Counted from the first letter of the stretch, positions 18,842 through 26,455 are shown. The stretch is 55,365 nt of DNA from Phenylobacterium sp. (GCF_016793225.1 NZ_JAEUMN010000117.1:1-55365), one strand, 5' to 3'. The notes: generated from the sequence alone by a model not told the origin. Numbers and translations: made by a program.

Positions 18842-19411
18842 ATGAGACTGACCAAGCCCCGGATCGCTCCGCTCACCGACGGCGAGCTGACGCCCGACCA
18901 GGAGGAGGCGCTGAAGCCGGTCCGCAACGGGACCATGGGCGTCCTGAACATCTTCCGCACCCTGGCCCATGCCCCGAAGGCGCTCAGCCGGTTCAACGAC
19001 TGGGGCTCGTACGTGCTCTCGCGGCGCAACGACCTGCCGGCCCGGGAGCGGGAGATCGTGATCCTCCGCATCGGCTACCTCTGCAAGTCGGGCTACGAGT
19101 TCACCCAGCACACCCGCATCGGCCTGCAGAGCGGCCTCAGCGACGCCGAGATCGAGGCGATCAAGCGCGGCGCGGACGCGGGCTGGTCGCCGGCCGACGC
19201 GGTGCTCATCCGGGCCTCGGACGAACTGCATGCCGACCAGTTCGTCACCGACGCCACCTGGGCCGAGTTGCGCCGCCACTACACCGAGAAGCAGTGCATG
19301 GACGTGGTCTTCACCGTCGGCCAGTACACCCAGGTGTCCATGATCCTGAACACCTTCGGCGTGCAGCTGGACGAGGGGCAGACCCTCGACCCCGAGCTGA
19401 AGGGCTACTGA
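18842..19411 (+). CDS. Carboxymuconolactone decarboxylase family protein
   Basis: 189 residues. 'LPAREREIVILRIGYLCKSGYEFTQHTRIG' region (about 63-95) is the CMD/AhpD-like core, but the CxxC/CxxH redox pair is replaced (EFTQH), as in the large group annotated only as CMD family. It is followed one base later by an SDR gene, a pair that recurs in catabolic gene sets. The substrate is unknown. Confidence 0.88.
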   Translation: MRLTKPRIAPLTDGELTPDQEEALKPVRNGTMGVLNIFRTLAHAPKALSRFNDWGSYVLSRRNDLPAREREIVILRIGYLCKSGYEFTQHTRIGLQSGLSDAEIEAIKRGADAGWSPADAVLIRASDELHADQFVTDATWAELRRHYTEKQCMDVVFTVGQYTQVSMILNTFGVQLDEGQTLDPELKGY

Positions 19412-19412
19412 G

Positions 19413-20213
19413 ATGTCGGGGCGGCTCGCAGGAAAGGCTGCCGTGGTGGTCGGCGCGGGGCAGACGCCGGGCGAGACGGTCGGCAACGGCCGCGCCATGG
19501 CGCTGCTGTTCGCCCGAGAGGGCGCCCGGGTGCTGTGCGTCGACCGGCTGCTGGAGCGCGCGGAGGAGACCGCCGCCATGGTGGTGGAGGAGGGCGGCAC
19601 GGCCGCCGCCCTCGGCGCCGATGTCGCCCGCGCAGCCGACTGCGCCCGCATCGTCGAGGCGGCGACGAGCCAGCTGGGCCGGCTCGACATCCTGATCAAC
19701 AACGTCGGCATCGGCGGCGGCGACGGCCCCGCCCACCGCCTGGAGGAGGCGGCGTTCGACCGCATCCTGGCCGTCAACCTCAAGGGCATGTGGCTGACCA
19801 TCAAGGCGGCCCTGCCGGTGATGCGCGAACAGGGCGGCGGCGCGATCGTCAACATCAGCTCGCTCGCCGCGCGCGCCGGCGGCATCCAGCTGGCCTACGA
19901 GCTGTCGAAGGCGGGCGTGAACCGGCTCACCACCTCGGTCGCGCAGTCGAACGCCCGCTACGGGGTGCGCTGCAACGCCATCATGATGGGCTACATGGAC
20001 ACGCCCATGGCGGTTTCCGGGATCGCCCAGGCCAGCGGCCGCTCCCCCGCCGAGGTCCGCGCCGAGCGCGACGCGCGGGTCCCGCTGGGCGGCAAGATGG
20101 GCACCGGCTGGGACACGGCCTACGCGGCGCTGTTCCTCGCCTCGGACGAGGCGGCCTTCATCTCGGGGGCGATCCTGCCGGTGGACGGAGCCATGGGCGT
20201 GCGCATCGGCTGA
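19413..20213 (+). CDS. SDR family NAD(P)-dependent oxidoreductase
   Basis: 266 residues. Cofactor region 'KAAVVVGAGQTPGETVGNGRA' (an SDR glycine motif with an insertion), 'ADVARAADCA', 'LINNVGIGGG' (NNxG), catalytic Ser in 'VNISSLAARAG', and Tyr/Lys in 'AYELSKAGVN'. C-terminal 'LASDEAAFISGAILPVDGA' is typical. Translationally linked to the CMD gene (one base between stop and ATG). Confidence 0.93.
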   Translation: MSGRLAGKAAVVVGAGQTPGETVGNGRAMALLFAREGARVLCVDRLLERAEETAAMVVEEGGTAAALGADVARAADCARIVEAATSQLGRLDILINNVGIGGGDGPAHRLEEAAFDRILAVNLKGMWLTIKAALPVMREQGGGAIVNISSLAARAGGIQLAYELSKAGVNRLTTSVAQSNARYGVRCNAIMMGYMDTPMAVSGIAQASGRSPAEVRAERDARVPLGGKMGTGWDTAYAALFLASDEAAFISGAILPVDGAMGVRIG

Positions 20214-20281
20214 CGGCGGAACGTGGGGCGCCGCCTCCGCGTTACCGCCGCCCGAGGGGCGCCGAGCAGGAGAGCTTCGCC

Positions 20282-20356
20282 ATGAACAGCATCATCTATC
20301 TCGTCGGCCTCGTGGTCGTCGTCCTCGCCGTCCTGGCGTTCCTGGGCATCGCCTGA
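20282..20356 (+). CDS. 24-residue membrane peptide
   Basis: MNSIIYLVGLVVVVLAVLAF plus LGIA. ATG at 20282 has AGGAGA 8 nt upstream. The sequence is one membrane helix ending near a small loop. I recall very similar peptides (MN-IIYIVGLVVVVLA-L-FFG) in many alphaproteobacteria, so this is probably a conserved small membrane protein of unknown function rather than a chance ORF. It lies between the SDR gene and selO. Confidence 0.7.
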   Translation: MNSIIYLVGLVVVVLAVLAFLGIA

Positions 20357-20393
20357 GGTTGCCCCTGCGCCTCGGTCGCGGGTAGGTCGGGGC

Positions 20394-21812
20394 ATGCCCC
20401 CGTCCAGCGCCTACCGGCCCGACCCGCAATTCCCGGCTCTCGGCGGCGAATTCGCCGATCCCGTGCGCGCGGCGGACTTTCCCCAGGCCATCCTGCGCTA
20501 CCGCAACGACCGCGCCGCCGCCACGGTGGGGCTGGACAGCCTGACCGACGCGGAATGGCTCGCGCACTTCGGGCGCTTCGAGCCGCTGCCCGGCAACATC
20601 GATCCGCCGCTGGCGCAGCGCTACCACGGCCACCAGTTCCGCGTTTACAACCCGGACCTGGGCGACGGCCGCGGGTTCCTGTTCGCGCAGTTGCGTGAGG
20701 CGGGAACCGGGCGGCTGCTCGATCTCGGCACGAAGGGGTCCGGCGAGACGCCCTGGTCGCGCCAGGGCGACGGTCGCCTCACGCTGAAGGGCGGCGTCCG
20801 CGAGGTGCTGGCCACCGCGATGCTGGAGGCGCTGGGCGTGCCGACCTCCCGTTCGTTCTCGCTGGTCGAGACCGGCGAGGCGCTGGTGCGCGGCGACGAG
20901 CCCAGCCCCACGCGCTCGTCCGTCCTGGTCCGCCTGAGCCACAGCCACGTGCGTTTCGGCACGTTCCAGCGGCACGCCTACTTCGAGGCCAAGGACCGGA
21001 TCGCCGCCCTGGTGGACCATGTGATCGGCGTCTACGACCCGGACCTCGAGGGTCGCAACGACCGGCCCGTGGCGCTGCTGGACGCCGTCGTGGCGCGGTC
21101 CGCCCGCCTGACGGCGCGCTGGATGGCCGCGGGCTTCGTGCACGGGGTGCTCAACACCGACAACATGAACATCAACGGCGAGAGCTTCGACTACGGACCG
21201 TACCGTTTCCTCCCCCACTCGGACCCCAACTTCGTCGCGGCCTACTTCGACCACGCCGGCCTCTACAGCTTCGGGCGGCAGCCCGAGGCGGTGTTCTGGA
21301 ACCTGCAGCAGCTCGCCGGCTGCCTGAGCCTCGTGGCGGACAGCGACCCGCTCGTGGACGCCCTGAACGGCTTCGGGCCCGCCTACCGGAACGAGCTCAC
21401 CGCCGCCATGCTCGCGCGGCTGGGCGTGCGGCCGCAGGACCCCGACGCCGATGCGGCGCTCGTGCAGGCGAGCTTCCGCGCCATGGCCGAAGGCGGCGAG
21501 CGGCTTCGTTGGGAGCCGTTCTTCTTCGACTGGTTCTGCGGCGCCGAGCCCCGCGCCATGGCGGGTCCGCGCGCCGACCTCTACGCCGAGCCGCCCTTCG
21601 CCGAGTTCCGGGCGCGGCTGTCGGGCTACGCCGCGGAGCGGCCCGAGCGGCTGGAGCACCCGTACTTCGCCCGCCCCGAGCCCGAGGAGCTGCTGATCGA
21701 CCAGATCGAGGCGCTGTGGGCGTTCATCGCCGAGGCCGACGACTGGAGCGTCTTCCACGAGAAGCTGGCGCGGATCGAGACCGCGCGGGTCGCGTGGGGC
21801 CTGGCCGTCTAG
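20394..21812 (+). CDS. selO: Protein adenylyltransferase SelO/YdiU
   Basis: 472 residues of the SelO pseudokinase family, which transfers AMP from ATP to Ser/Thr/Tyr of target proteins and takes part in redox stress responses. Motifs: 'YHGHQFRVYNPDLGDGR', 'LDLGTKGSGETPWSR', 'GGVREVLATAMLEALGVPTS', 'HGVLNTDNMNINGES' plus 'DYGP' (Mg and catalytic Asp). The C-terminus (VAWGLAV) has no Cys or Sec, unlike longer family members, so the regulatory disulphide is lacking. Overlaps the convergent EamA gene by 4 bp. Confidence 0.94.
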   Translation: MPPSSAYRPDPQFPALGGEFADPVRAADFPQAILRYRNDRAAATVGLDSLTDAEWLAHFGRFEPLPGNIDPPLAQRYHGHQFRVYNPDLGDGRGFLFAQLREAGTGRLLDLGTKGSGETPWSRQGDGRLTLKGGVREVLATAMLEALGVPTSRSFSLVETGEALVRGDEPSPTRSSVLVRLSHSHVRFGTFQRHAYFEAKDRIAALVDHVIGVYDPDLEGRNDRPVALLDAVVARSARLTARWMAAGFVHGVLNTDNMNINGESFDYGPYRFLPHSDPNFVAAYFDHAGLYSFGRQPEAVFWNLQQLAGCLSLVADSDPLVDALNGFGPAYRNELTAAMLARLGVRPQDPDADAALVQASFRAMAEGGERLRWEPFFFDWFCGAEPRAMAGPRADLYAEPPFAEFRARLSGYAAERPERLEHPYFARPEPEELLIDQIEALWAFIAEADDWSVFHEKLARIETARVAWGLAV

Positions 21813-22699
21813 CTGCTGCGCTTGCGCGACGCCCACTGCGCCAGGACCACGCCCGCCAGGGTCGCAACGGCGCCCAGCGCCTGCAATCGCCCGATCGGTT
21901 CTGCGAACAGCGCCCAGCCCAGGTAGGCCGCGACCACAGGCTGGATCAGGACCACGACCGAGGCCGTGGAGGTGGGCAACCGTCCCATCGCCCAGGCGAT
22001 GGAGCCCTGGCCGCTCACGTGCATCAGACCCAGGCCGGCCAGCGCGCCCCAGCCGAGCATCGTGGCGGGCAGCAGGTCTTCGCCCAGCAGCAGCGCGCAG
22101 ACCAGCATCAGCGGCGCGCCGACGACGCTGACCCAGAACATCAGCTTGCTGGCGCCCTCGGTCTTGCGGCCCTCGCCCATGGCCAGGAAGTAGAGGGCGT
22201 ACCAGAGCGCGGTCAGGGCCGAGAGGACGTCGCCCAGCGGCTGGTTCCGCAGGCCGCCGCCGCCCTTCTCGATCGCCATGAGCCAGGCGCCGCCGACAGC
22301 CGCCGCCACGGCCAGCAGGAACAGGCCGCTCGGGCGCTGGCGCAGGAATATCCAGGCGAAGGCGGTGACCACCACGGGCGTCAGGTTCGACAGCACCGTC
22401 GCGTTGGTCACCGAGGTGTAGTGGATCCCGTAGTGCCAGAAGCCCAGGTCCAAGGCGAAGAAGACGCCGGCCAATAAGGCCATCTTCGACGGCCGCCCCA
22501 GGGCGCCGGCGGTGCGGCGGGTCATCACCGCCAGCAGCGGCAAAGCGAAGGCGAGCCGCCAGAAGCCGGCCGCCGCGGGACCCGCTTCAGCCAGCCGCAC
22601 GAGGATCGGCGACAGGCCGATGATGCAGGCGCCCAGGAGCAGCACGGCCAACGCCGGCCAGTCCGTCCGCGCGCCGCTCTGCGCCGCCGCCTCAGCCAA
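21809..22699 (-). CDS. EamA (DMT) family transporter
   Basis: 296 residues with about ten membrane helices as two EamA repeats. The second repeat ends 'PTSTASVVVLIQPVVAAYLG' and 'LGAVATLAGVVLAQW', a typical EamA C-terminus. The start is a TTG at 22699 that overlaps the end of gluQ by 8 bp, implying coupled translation. Substrate (metabolite export) unknown. Confidence 0.9.
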   Translation of the reverse strand: MAEAAAQSGARTDWPALAVLLLGACIIGLSPILVRLAEAGPAAAGFWRLAFALPLLAVMTRRTAGALGRPSKMALLAGVFFALDLGFWHYGIHYTSVTNATVLSNLTPVVVTAFAWIFLRQRPSGLFLLAVAAAVGGAWLMAIEKGGGGLRNQPLGDVLSALTALWYALYFLAMGEGRKTEGASKLMFWVSVVGAPLMLVCALLLGEDLLPATMLGWGALAGLGLMHVSGQGSIAWAMGRLPTSTASVVVLIQPVVAAYLGWALFAEPIGRLQALGAVATLAGVVLAQWASRKRSS

Positions 22700-23519
22700 A
22701 GCCCAATTCCTTCCGCAGATCGGCCGGGCTCATACCCTGTTCGCGCAGGGACCGCAGCGTCTGCGCGCGATCGCGCTTGGCGAAGCGCTTGCCGTCGGGG
22801 CCCACCAGCAGGCCGTGGTGACGGTAGGCGGGCGTCGGCAGGCCGAGGAGGGCCTGCAGCAGCCGCTGCACATGCGTCGCCTCGAAGAGGTCGCGCCCGC
22901 GGATCACGTGGGTGACGCCCTGCAGCGCGTCGTCCACCACGACCGCCAGGTGGTACGCCACGCCCACGTCCTTGCGCGCGAGCACCACGTCGCCGCCGAG
23001 TTCGGGGCGAGCGGCCACCGCGCCCTGGCCCTCTTCCAGGAAGCCGAGGCCCTCGAACCCCCCGAGCCTGCGCGCCGCCGCGTCCAGCGACAGGCGCCAT
23101 GCGAACGGCTCGCCGGCCGCCAGGCGGGCGGTCTCCTCCGCCGGCGGCAGGGGCGCGCCCCGGAAGACGTCCATCGCGCCGTGCGGCGCGCTCACCATCG
23201 CCTCGGCGATCTCCCGGCGCGTGCGGAAGCAGCGGTAGAGCAGCCCGTCAGCCTCCAGCCGGGCCAGCGCGGCCTGGTAGTCGGCGGCGTGCTCGGACTG
23301 GCGCCGGACCGGCGTTTCCCACGCGAGCCCCAGCCAGGCGAGGTCCTCGTAGATGGCGGCCTCGAACTCGGGCCGCGAGCGGGTCGTGTCGATGTCCTCG
23401 ACACGGAGGATGAAGCGGCCCCCGGCCTCCCGGGCGGCCTCGAACGCGGTCAGCGCCGAAAAGGCGTGCCCCTTGTGCAGGTAGCCGGTCGGCGACGGCG
23501 CGAAGCGGGTGACGAACAC
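22692..23519 (-). CDS. gluQ: tRNA glutamyl-Q(34) synthetase
   Basis: 275 residues, a truncated GluRS paralogue (catalytic domain only). HIGH-like 'APSPTGYLHKGHAFSAL' at the N-terminus, 'LRVEDIDTTRSRPE', and KMSKS-like 'DGKRFAKRD' near the end. It charges Glu onto queuosine at position 34 of tRNA-Asp. Length matches GluQRS rather than full GluRS. Situated 10 bp downstream of the TetR gene stop. Confidence 0.94.
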   Translation of the reverse strand: MFVTRFAPSPTGYLHKGHAFSALTAFEAAREAGGRFILRVEDIDTTRSRPEFEAAIYEDLAWLGLAWETPVRRQSEHAADYQAALARLEADGLLYRCFRTRREIAEAMVSAPHGAMDVFRGAPLPPAEETARLAAGEPFAWRLSLDAAARRLGGFEGLGFLEEGQGAVAARPELGGDVVLARKDVGVAYHLAVVVDDALQGVTHVIRGRDLFEATHVQRLLQALLGLPTPAYRHHGLLVGPDGKRFAKRDRAQTLRSLREQGMSPADLRKELGFG

Positions 23520-23529
23520 CCGCGTGGCG

Positions 23530-24168
23530 TTAGCACCCGTCGTGGTCTTTCGGGAACAGGCCCATGTGGTTGAAGACCGCGTCCAGGAACTGGCGCTCGC
23601 CGCCCAGCTCCGCCTTCAGGTGCTCGAACTGCTTGAAGCCGGCCATCTCGGCCAGGCCGTGCGCGGCGCACCAGGCGGCCACGGTGGCAAGCTCCAGGTG
23701 CGTCTCGGCGCTGGGGTCGGCCCCGTGCTCGATCAGGGTGTCGCGCACCATGCAGTAGGCGTTGCCGTTCTCGGGATTGGCGTCCTCCACGTCCATGGGG
23801 AGGGCTTCCTTGTCACGGGCGGCGTCGTACATGACCCGGTAGAGGGCCGGATTGTCGCGGGCGAAGCAGACGTAGGAGATGCCCAGCGCCGTGAGCTGCT
23901 CGCGCCCCTGGGTCCGCGCCTTGGCGTCCAGCATCGCCAGCTGCAGCATTTCCCAGCCTTCGTGGGCCACGGCGTCGAGCAGCTCGGCCTTGTCCTTGAA
24001 GTGGTGGTAGGGCGCCGCCGGGCTGACGCCGGCCTCGCGCGCGACGGCTCGAAGCGAAAGCGCGCTCGGCCCCTCGGCTTCGAGAAGGCGTCTGGCGGCG
24101 TCCACGAGGGCGCGCCTCAGGTCGCCATGGTGGTAGGGGCGGGATTCGGCGCTTTTAGCTTCGCTCAT
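23530..24168 (-). CDS. TetR/AcrR regulator (WHG/TetR_C_13 type), master of a small-protein regulon
   Basis: 212 residues. HTH 'LSLRAVAREAGVSPAAPYHH' then 'FKDKAELLDAVAHEGWEML', a pattern of TetR proteins with the C-terminal WHG domain. The ATG lies 19 bp from a 19-bp palindrome (24188-24206) that recurs four more times before the three small genes upstream, at 24235, 24518, 24820 and 24846. The simplest reading is an autorepressor that also controls those peptides. The downstream neighbours gluQ and eamA are minus-strand and may be read through. Confidence 0.9.
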   Translation of the reverse strand: MSEAKSAESRPYHHGDLRRALVDAARRLLEAEGPSALSLRAVAREAGVSPAAPYHHFKDKAELLDAVAHEGWEMLQLAMLDAKARTQGREQLTALGISYVCFARDNPALYRVMYDAARDKEALPMDVEDANPENGNAYCMVRDTLIEHGADPSAETHLELATVAAWCAAHGLAEMAGFKQFEHLKAELGGERQFLDAVFNHMGLFPKDHDGC

Positions 24169-24187
24169 GGCATTACCATAATTTCAT

Positions 24188-24206
24188 ATCTAAGCGCTGT
24201 ACAGAT
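24188..24206. promoter_or_regulatory. Operator copy 1 (TetR autoregulation)
   Basis: ATCTAA-GCGCTGT-ACAGAT: 6-7-6 inverted repeat, one arm mismatch from the consensus ATCTGA-N7-TCAGAT. Lies 20 bp upstream of the TetR start codon on the minus strand. Confidence 0.75.
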
Positions 24207-24210
24207 GCCA

Positions 24211-24239
24211 TTGACGGTCCAGCTTGGGCGGCCTATCTG
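24211..24239 (+). promoter_or_regulatory. Promoter of the first small membrane protein
   Basis: TTGACG (24211-24216), 17 nt, TATCTG (24234-24239). The -10 is also the left arm of operator copy 2, so binding of the regulator would block RNA polymerase directly. Confidence 0.6.
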
Positions 24240-24253
24240 AGCGCTGTTCAAAT
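24235..24253. promoter_or_regulatory. Operator copy 2
   Basis: ATCTGA-GCGCTGT-TCAAAT, one mismatch in the right arm. Overlaps the -10 and start point of the promoter for the 34-aa gene at 24301. Confidence 0.75.
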
Positions 24254-24300
24254 AGAAAACACCCCCGCTCCCCCGGGGTTCAAACTGAAAGGTGTGTGTC

Positions 24301-24405
24301 ATGTCTCTCGCAAAGTTCGAACGGATCTTCGACCGTCTGGCTCCCTCGTTCCTGCTGTTCCTCGGCGCTGTCGCGGCCGTGGCCACGGTGGGGCTCGGCG
24401 CCTAA
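24301..24405 (+). CDS. Small membrane protein A, 34 aa
   Basis: MSLAKFERIFDRLAPSFLLF continuing LGAVAAVATVGLGA. A short basic/acidic N-terminus, then one hydrophobic helix (about residues 15-33) ending in GLGA. The ribosome binding site AAAGGTG is 7 nt upstream. It has its own operator, promoter and rho-independent terminator, and is a clear paralogue of the gene at 24617: the 31 bp at 24290-24320 are identical to 24606-24636. No known family recognised. Probable role: inner-membrane small protein induced or repressed by the neighbouring TetR. Confidence 0.72.
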   Translation: MSLAKFERIFDRLAPSFLLFLGAVAAVATVGLGA

Positions 24406-24438
24406 GGGACCTCCCTCCCGAAAGCCGAAGACGACAGG

Positions 24439-24464
24439 AGGGGCCCCTGAGCGGGCCCCTTTTT
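24439..24464 (+). terminator. Rho-independent terminator of small protein A
   Basis: AGGGGCCC-CTGAGC-GGGCCCCT followed by TTTT: a perfect 8-bp GC stem and T-run, 33 bp after the stop codon. Confidence 0.85.
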
Positions 24465-24517
24465 CGTCGCGCCGGCCCGCGCACGCGGATCCGCAGAACC
24501 GTCCGGCGAAATCGCTG

Positions 24518-24536
24518 ATCTGTGCAGTGTTCAGAT
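24518..24536. promoter_or_regulatory. Operator copy 3
   Basis: ATCTGT-GCAGTGT-TCAGAT, one mismatch in the left arm; 80 bp upstream of small protein B. Confidence 0.75.
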
Positions 24537-24616
24537 AGTGTTATCCATTCGTCGTCTAAACGGCGGCGCCCGCTCCCCCGGGACCGCCAATTCGTAACAA
24601 ACTCAAGGTGTGTGTC

Positions 24617-24709
24617 ATGTCTCTCGCAAAGTTCGACCGTTTCGTTCCGACCTTCCTGCTGTTCCTCGGCTTCGTGGCCGCGGCCGGCACGGTCGGCCTG
24701 GGCGCGTAG
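24617..24709 (+). CDS. Small membrane protein B, 30 aa
   Basis: MSLAKFDRFVPTFLLFLGFV continuing AAAGTVGLGA. Paralogue of the 34-aa protein at 24301 (same MSLAKF start, FLLFLG core, TVGLGA end) with four residues fewer in the linker. AAGGTG ribosome binding site. Own operator upstream (24518) and own terminator downstream (24736), so the operator-gene-terminator unit is duplicated as a block. Function unknown. Confidence 0.72.
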   Translation: MSLAKFDRFVPTFLLFLGFVAAAGTVGLGA

Positions 24710-24735
24710 CCCTCCCCACCCGGCAGGAACCGAGG

Positions 24736-24764
24736 AGGGGCCCGCGAGGGCCCCTTTTCGTTTC
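24736..24764 (+). terminator. Rho-independent terminator of small protein B
   Basis: AGGGGCCC-GCGA-GGGCCCCT followed by TTTCGTTT; the stem is identical to the terminator of small protein A, only the loop differs. Confidence 0.85.
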
Positions 24765-24819
24765 GGGACCCTTCCCACGGGCTGATGCAAAATCGCATAG
24801 CCGGACACCGGGAATAACT

Positions 24820-24838
24820 ATCTAGACAATGCTTAGAT
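24820..24838. promoter_or_regulatory. Operator copy 4
   Basis: ATCTAG-ACAATGC-TTAGAT; outer four bases of each arm conserved. Includes TAGACA (24823-24828), a fair -35 for the promoter whose -10 is in copy 5. Confidence 0.65.
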
Positions 24839-24845
24839 ATGTGCT

Positions 24846-24864
24846 ATCTGAGCATCGTTCAGAT
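24846..24864. promoter_or_regulatory. Operator copy 5 (perfect) overlapping a -10
   Basis: ATCTGA-GCATCGT-TCAGAT, perfect 6-bp arms. TATCTG (24845-24850) is a -10 placed 16 nt after the TAGACA in copy 4. Copies 4 and 5 are 26 bp apart centre to centre. Confidence 0.75.
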
Positions 24865-24909
24865 GAACGCCCGCCTTGCGGTGGGAAAATTCGAGAAAGG
24901 AGACCTCCG

Positions 24910-25005
24910 ATGACGATGAATCGAATCCTCGATTTCGTCGTGGCGTACGCGGTTCTGGGCCTGACCCTGACCGTGGCCGGCGCCACCGCCGTTCTCGGCG
25001 CCTGA
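24910..25005 (+). CDS. Small membrane protein C, 31 aa
   Basis: MTMNRILDFVVAYAVLGLTL continuing TVAGATAVLGA. One hydrophobic helix; more divergent than A and B but the same size, same C-terminal small-residue end (VLGA) and the same type of operator in front. Strong ribosome binding site AAAGGAGA 6 nt before the ATG; a second ATG two codons in is possible. A hairpin at 25026 follows. Function unknown. Confidence 0.68.
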   Translation: MTMNRILDFVVAYAVLGLTLTVAGATAVLGA

Positions 25006-25025
25006 TCCATGCGCCGATCCTAGGA

Positions 25026-25055
25026 GCCTCGCCCATCCTCGCGATCGGGCGAGGC
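25026..25055 (+). terminator. Hairpin after small protein C
   Basis: GCCTCGCCC (25026-25034) pairs perfectly with GGGCGAGGC (25047-25055). No T-run, so a weaker terminator than the other two. Confidence 0.45.
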
Positions 25056-25219
25056 CATCCCGCGCAGAGCTCCGCACCGGACCGCGTCCGTCGTAGATGT
25101 GTCTCCGAATCGGGCCTATAAATTCCGCGCTCGCATCGATTTCATCCGTCACTGAGGTGCTGTCTTCAGTCCAGAGTCGATCGCCATAATGCCCTCGAGG
25201 CGTCCGGGGAGGCCCTGCC

Positions 25220-25780
25220 GTGCAGGTGCTTAAGTCTCCGCCCTCGGGATGGCCCTGCCTCGTGCTGAACGCCGACTTCCGCCCCCTGTCGTACTACCCG
25301 CTCTCGCTGTGGCCCTGGCAGGAGGTCATCAAGGCCGTCTTCCTCGACCGCGTGGATGTCGTCTCCACCTACGAGCAGGAAGTCCGCTCTCCATCCTTCG
25401 CCATGAAGCTTCCGAGCGTCGTCTCGCTGAAGCAGTACGTGGCCCAGGACCGGCCGCCGGCCTTCACGCGGTTCAACCTCTTCCTGCGCGACGCCTTCAC
25501 CTGCCAGTACTGCACGGCGTCCGAGGATCTGACCTTCGACCACGTCATCCCCCGCTCCCGCGGGGGGCGGACGACGTGGGAGAACATCGTGACCGCGTGC
25601 GCGCGCTGCAACCTCGCCAAGGGCGGGCGGACGCCCGGCGAGGCGCACATGCACCCGCGGCAGAAGCCGCGCCGGCCCACGGCCTACGAACTCCAGGAGC
25701 GGGGCCGCAGGTTTCCACCGCACCACCTGCACGAAAGCTGGCTGGACTACCTCTACTGGGACATCGAGCTGGAGGCCTGA
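25220..25780 (+). CDS. HNH endonuclease
   Basis: 186 residues. The HNH core is 'FTCQYCTASEDLTFDHVIPR' followed by SRGG, then 'ENIVTACARCNLAKGGRTP': two CxxC zinc pairs and the catalytic His of DHVIP. The N-terminal half 'PCLVLNADFRPLSYYPLSLW' is typical of a widespread stand-alone HNH family of alphaproteobacteria and cyanobacteria whose role (DNA repair or RNA processing) is not settled. Overlaps the convergent TetR gene by 28 bp. A TATAAA (25117-25122) lies about 100 bp upstream. Confidence 0.92.
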   Translation: MQVLKSPPSGWPCLVLNADFRPLSYYPLSLWPWQEVIKAVFLDRVDVVSTYEQEVRSPSFAMKLPSVVSLKQYVAQDRPPAFTRFNLFLRDAFTCQYCTASEDLTFDHVIPRSRGGRTTWENIVTACARCNLAKGGRTPGEAHMHPRQKPRRPTAYELQERGRRFPPHHLHESWLDYLYWDIELEA

Positions 25781-26361
25781 TCGTCCTCCAGCAGGCGCGT
25801 CACCGCCGTCGTGACCACCGCCTGCGCGTCCTCGGGGGCCAGGCCCTGCTCGCGCCGGAGCCTGGCCCACGCCTCGAAACTCATGAGCAGATCCAGCGCC
25901 TCGAGCCGCATCGGATCCTTGGCGATGGTCGGCGGGAGCTCCTGCAGGATGCGCTCGCGCATCTGCACCACGAGCTTCGCGTAGTCCGATCCCAGGAACT
26001 TGGAGCGGTGCTGGAAGGCGGTCGCGGCGCGTCGGAAGGGCGTGATGGCCTCGAAGATGCGCGCGCGGCGCGCGATCTGCTCGAACAGGCGACCGCGCCA
26101 GTCCTGCGCCTCGAAGGGCTGGTCGACGATGGTGCGCAGTTCGCGCTCCATCGCGCGGGAAATCTCCCGGTAGAGCGTGTCCATGTCCTGGAAGTGGCGG
26201 AACACGGTGCGCAGGCCGACGTCGGCGCGCTCGGCGACCTGCTCGGCGCTCGGCGCGACCTCGCCTGCGCAGATCAGGTCCATCATCGCCGCCACGATCC
26301 GCTCGCGGTTGTCCTGCCCGCGTCGGCGGCGGCCATCCAGCAGTTGCGGCGCCTGGGTCAT
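25753..26361 (-). CDS. TetR family regulator of dehalogenase and sulfatase genes
   Basis: 202 residues (ATG 26361). HTH 'PSAEQVAERADVGLRTVFRH' and 'FQDMDTLYREI' (residues about 37-68). Divergent from the haloalkane dehalogenase gene; a 27-bp palindrome lies in the 117-bp gap, and a close copy of it precedes the sulfatase gene at 30045, so this protein probably controls both units. The large frame to 27312 is a shadow of the dehalogenase gene. Confidence 0.9.
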   Translation of the reverse strand: MTQAPQLLDGRRRRGQDNRERIVAAMMDLICAGEVAPSAEQVAERADVGLRTVFRHFQDMDTLYREISRAMERELRTIVDQPFEAQDWRGRLFEQIARRARIFEAITPFRRAATAFQHRSKFLGSDYAKLVVQMRERILQELPPTIAKDPMRLEALDLLMSFEAWARLRREQGLAPEDAQAVVTTAVTRLLEDDQASSSMSQ

Positions 26362-26416
26362 GTCCTCATCTCGCCTGCCTCTCGGCGGGTGTCGAGCCGC
26401 TTCGCGCGTCCGGCTG

Positions 26417-26455
26417 TTGACCCTTCGATATAGTGGCACGCATAATGTCACTATA
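26417..26455 (+). promoter_or_regulatory. Promoter and operator of the dehalogenase operon
   Basis: TTGACC (26417-26422), 18 nt, CATAAT (26441-26446). TATAGTG (26429-26435) and CACTATA (26449-26455) are perfect inverse arms with partially symmetric centre, covering spacer and -10. Also upstream of the divergent TetR gene, so it may act both ways. Confidence 0.7.

Noticed and set aside
24224-24538. 104-aa and 74-aa frames over the small membrane genes
   Set aside because: They run through the terminator and the repeated operators in another frame; the 34-aa frame has the ribosome binding site and the conserved paralogue.
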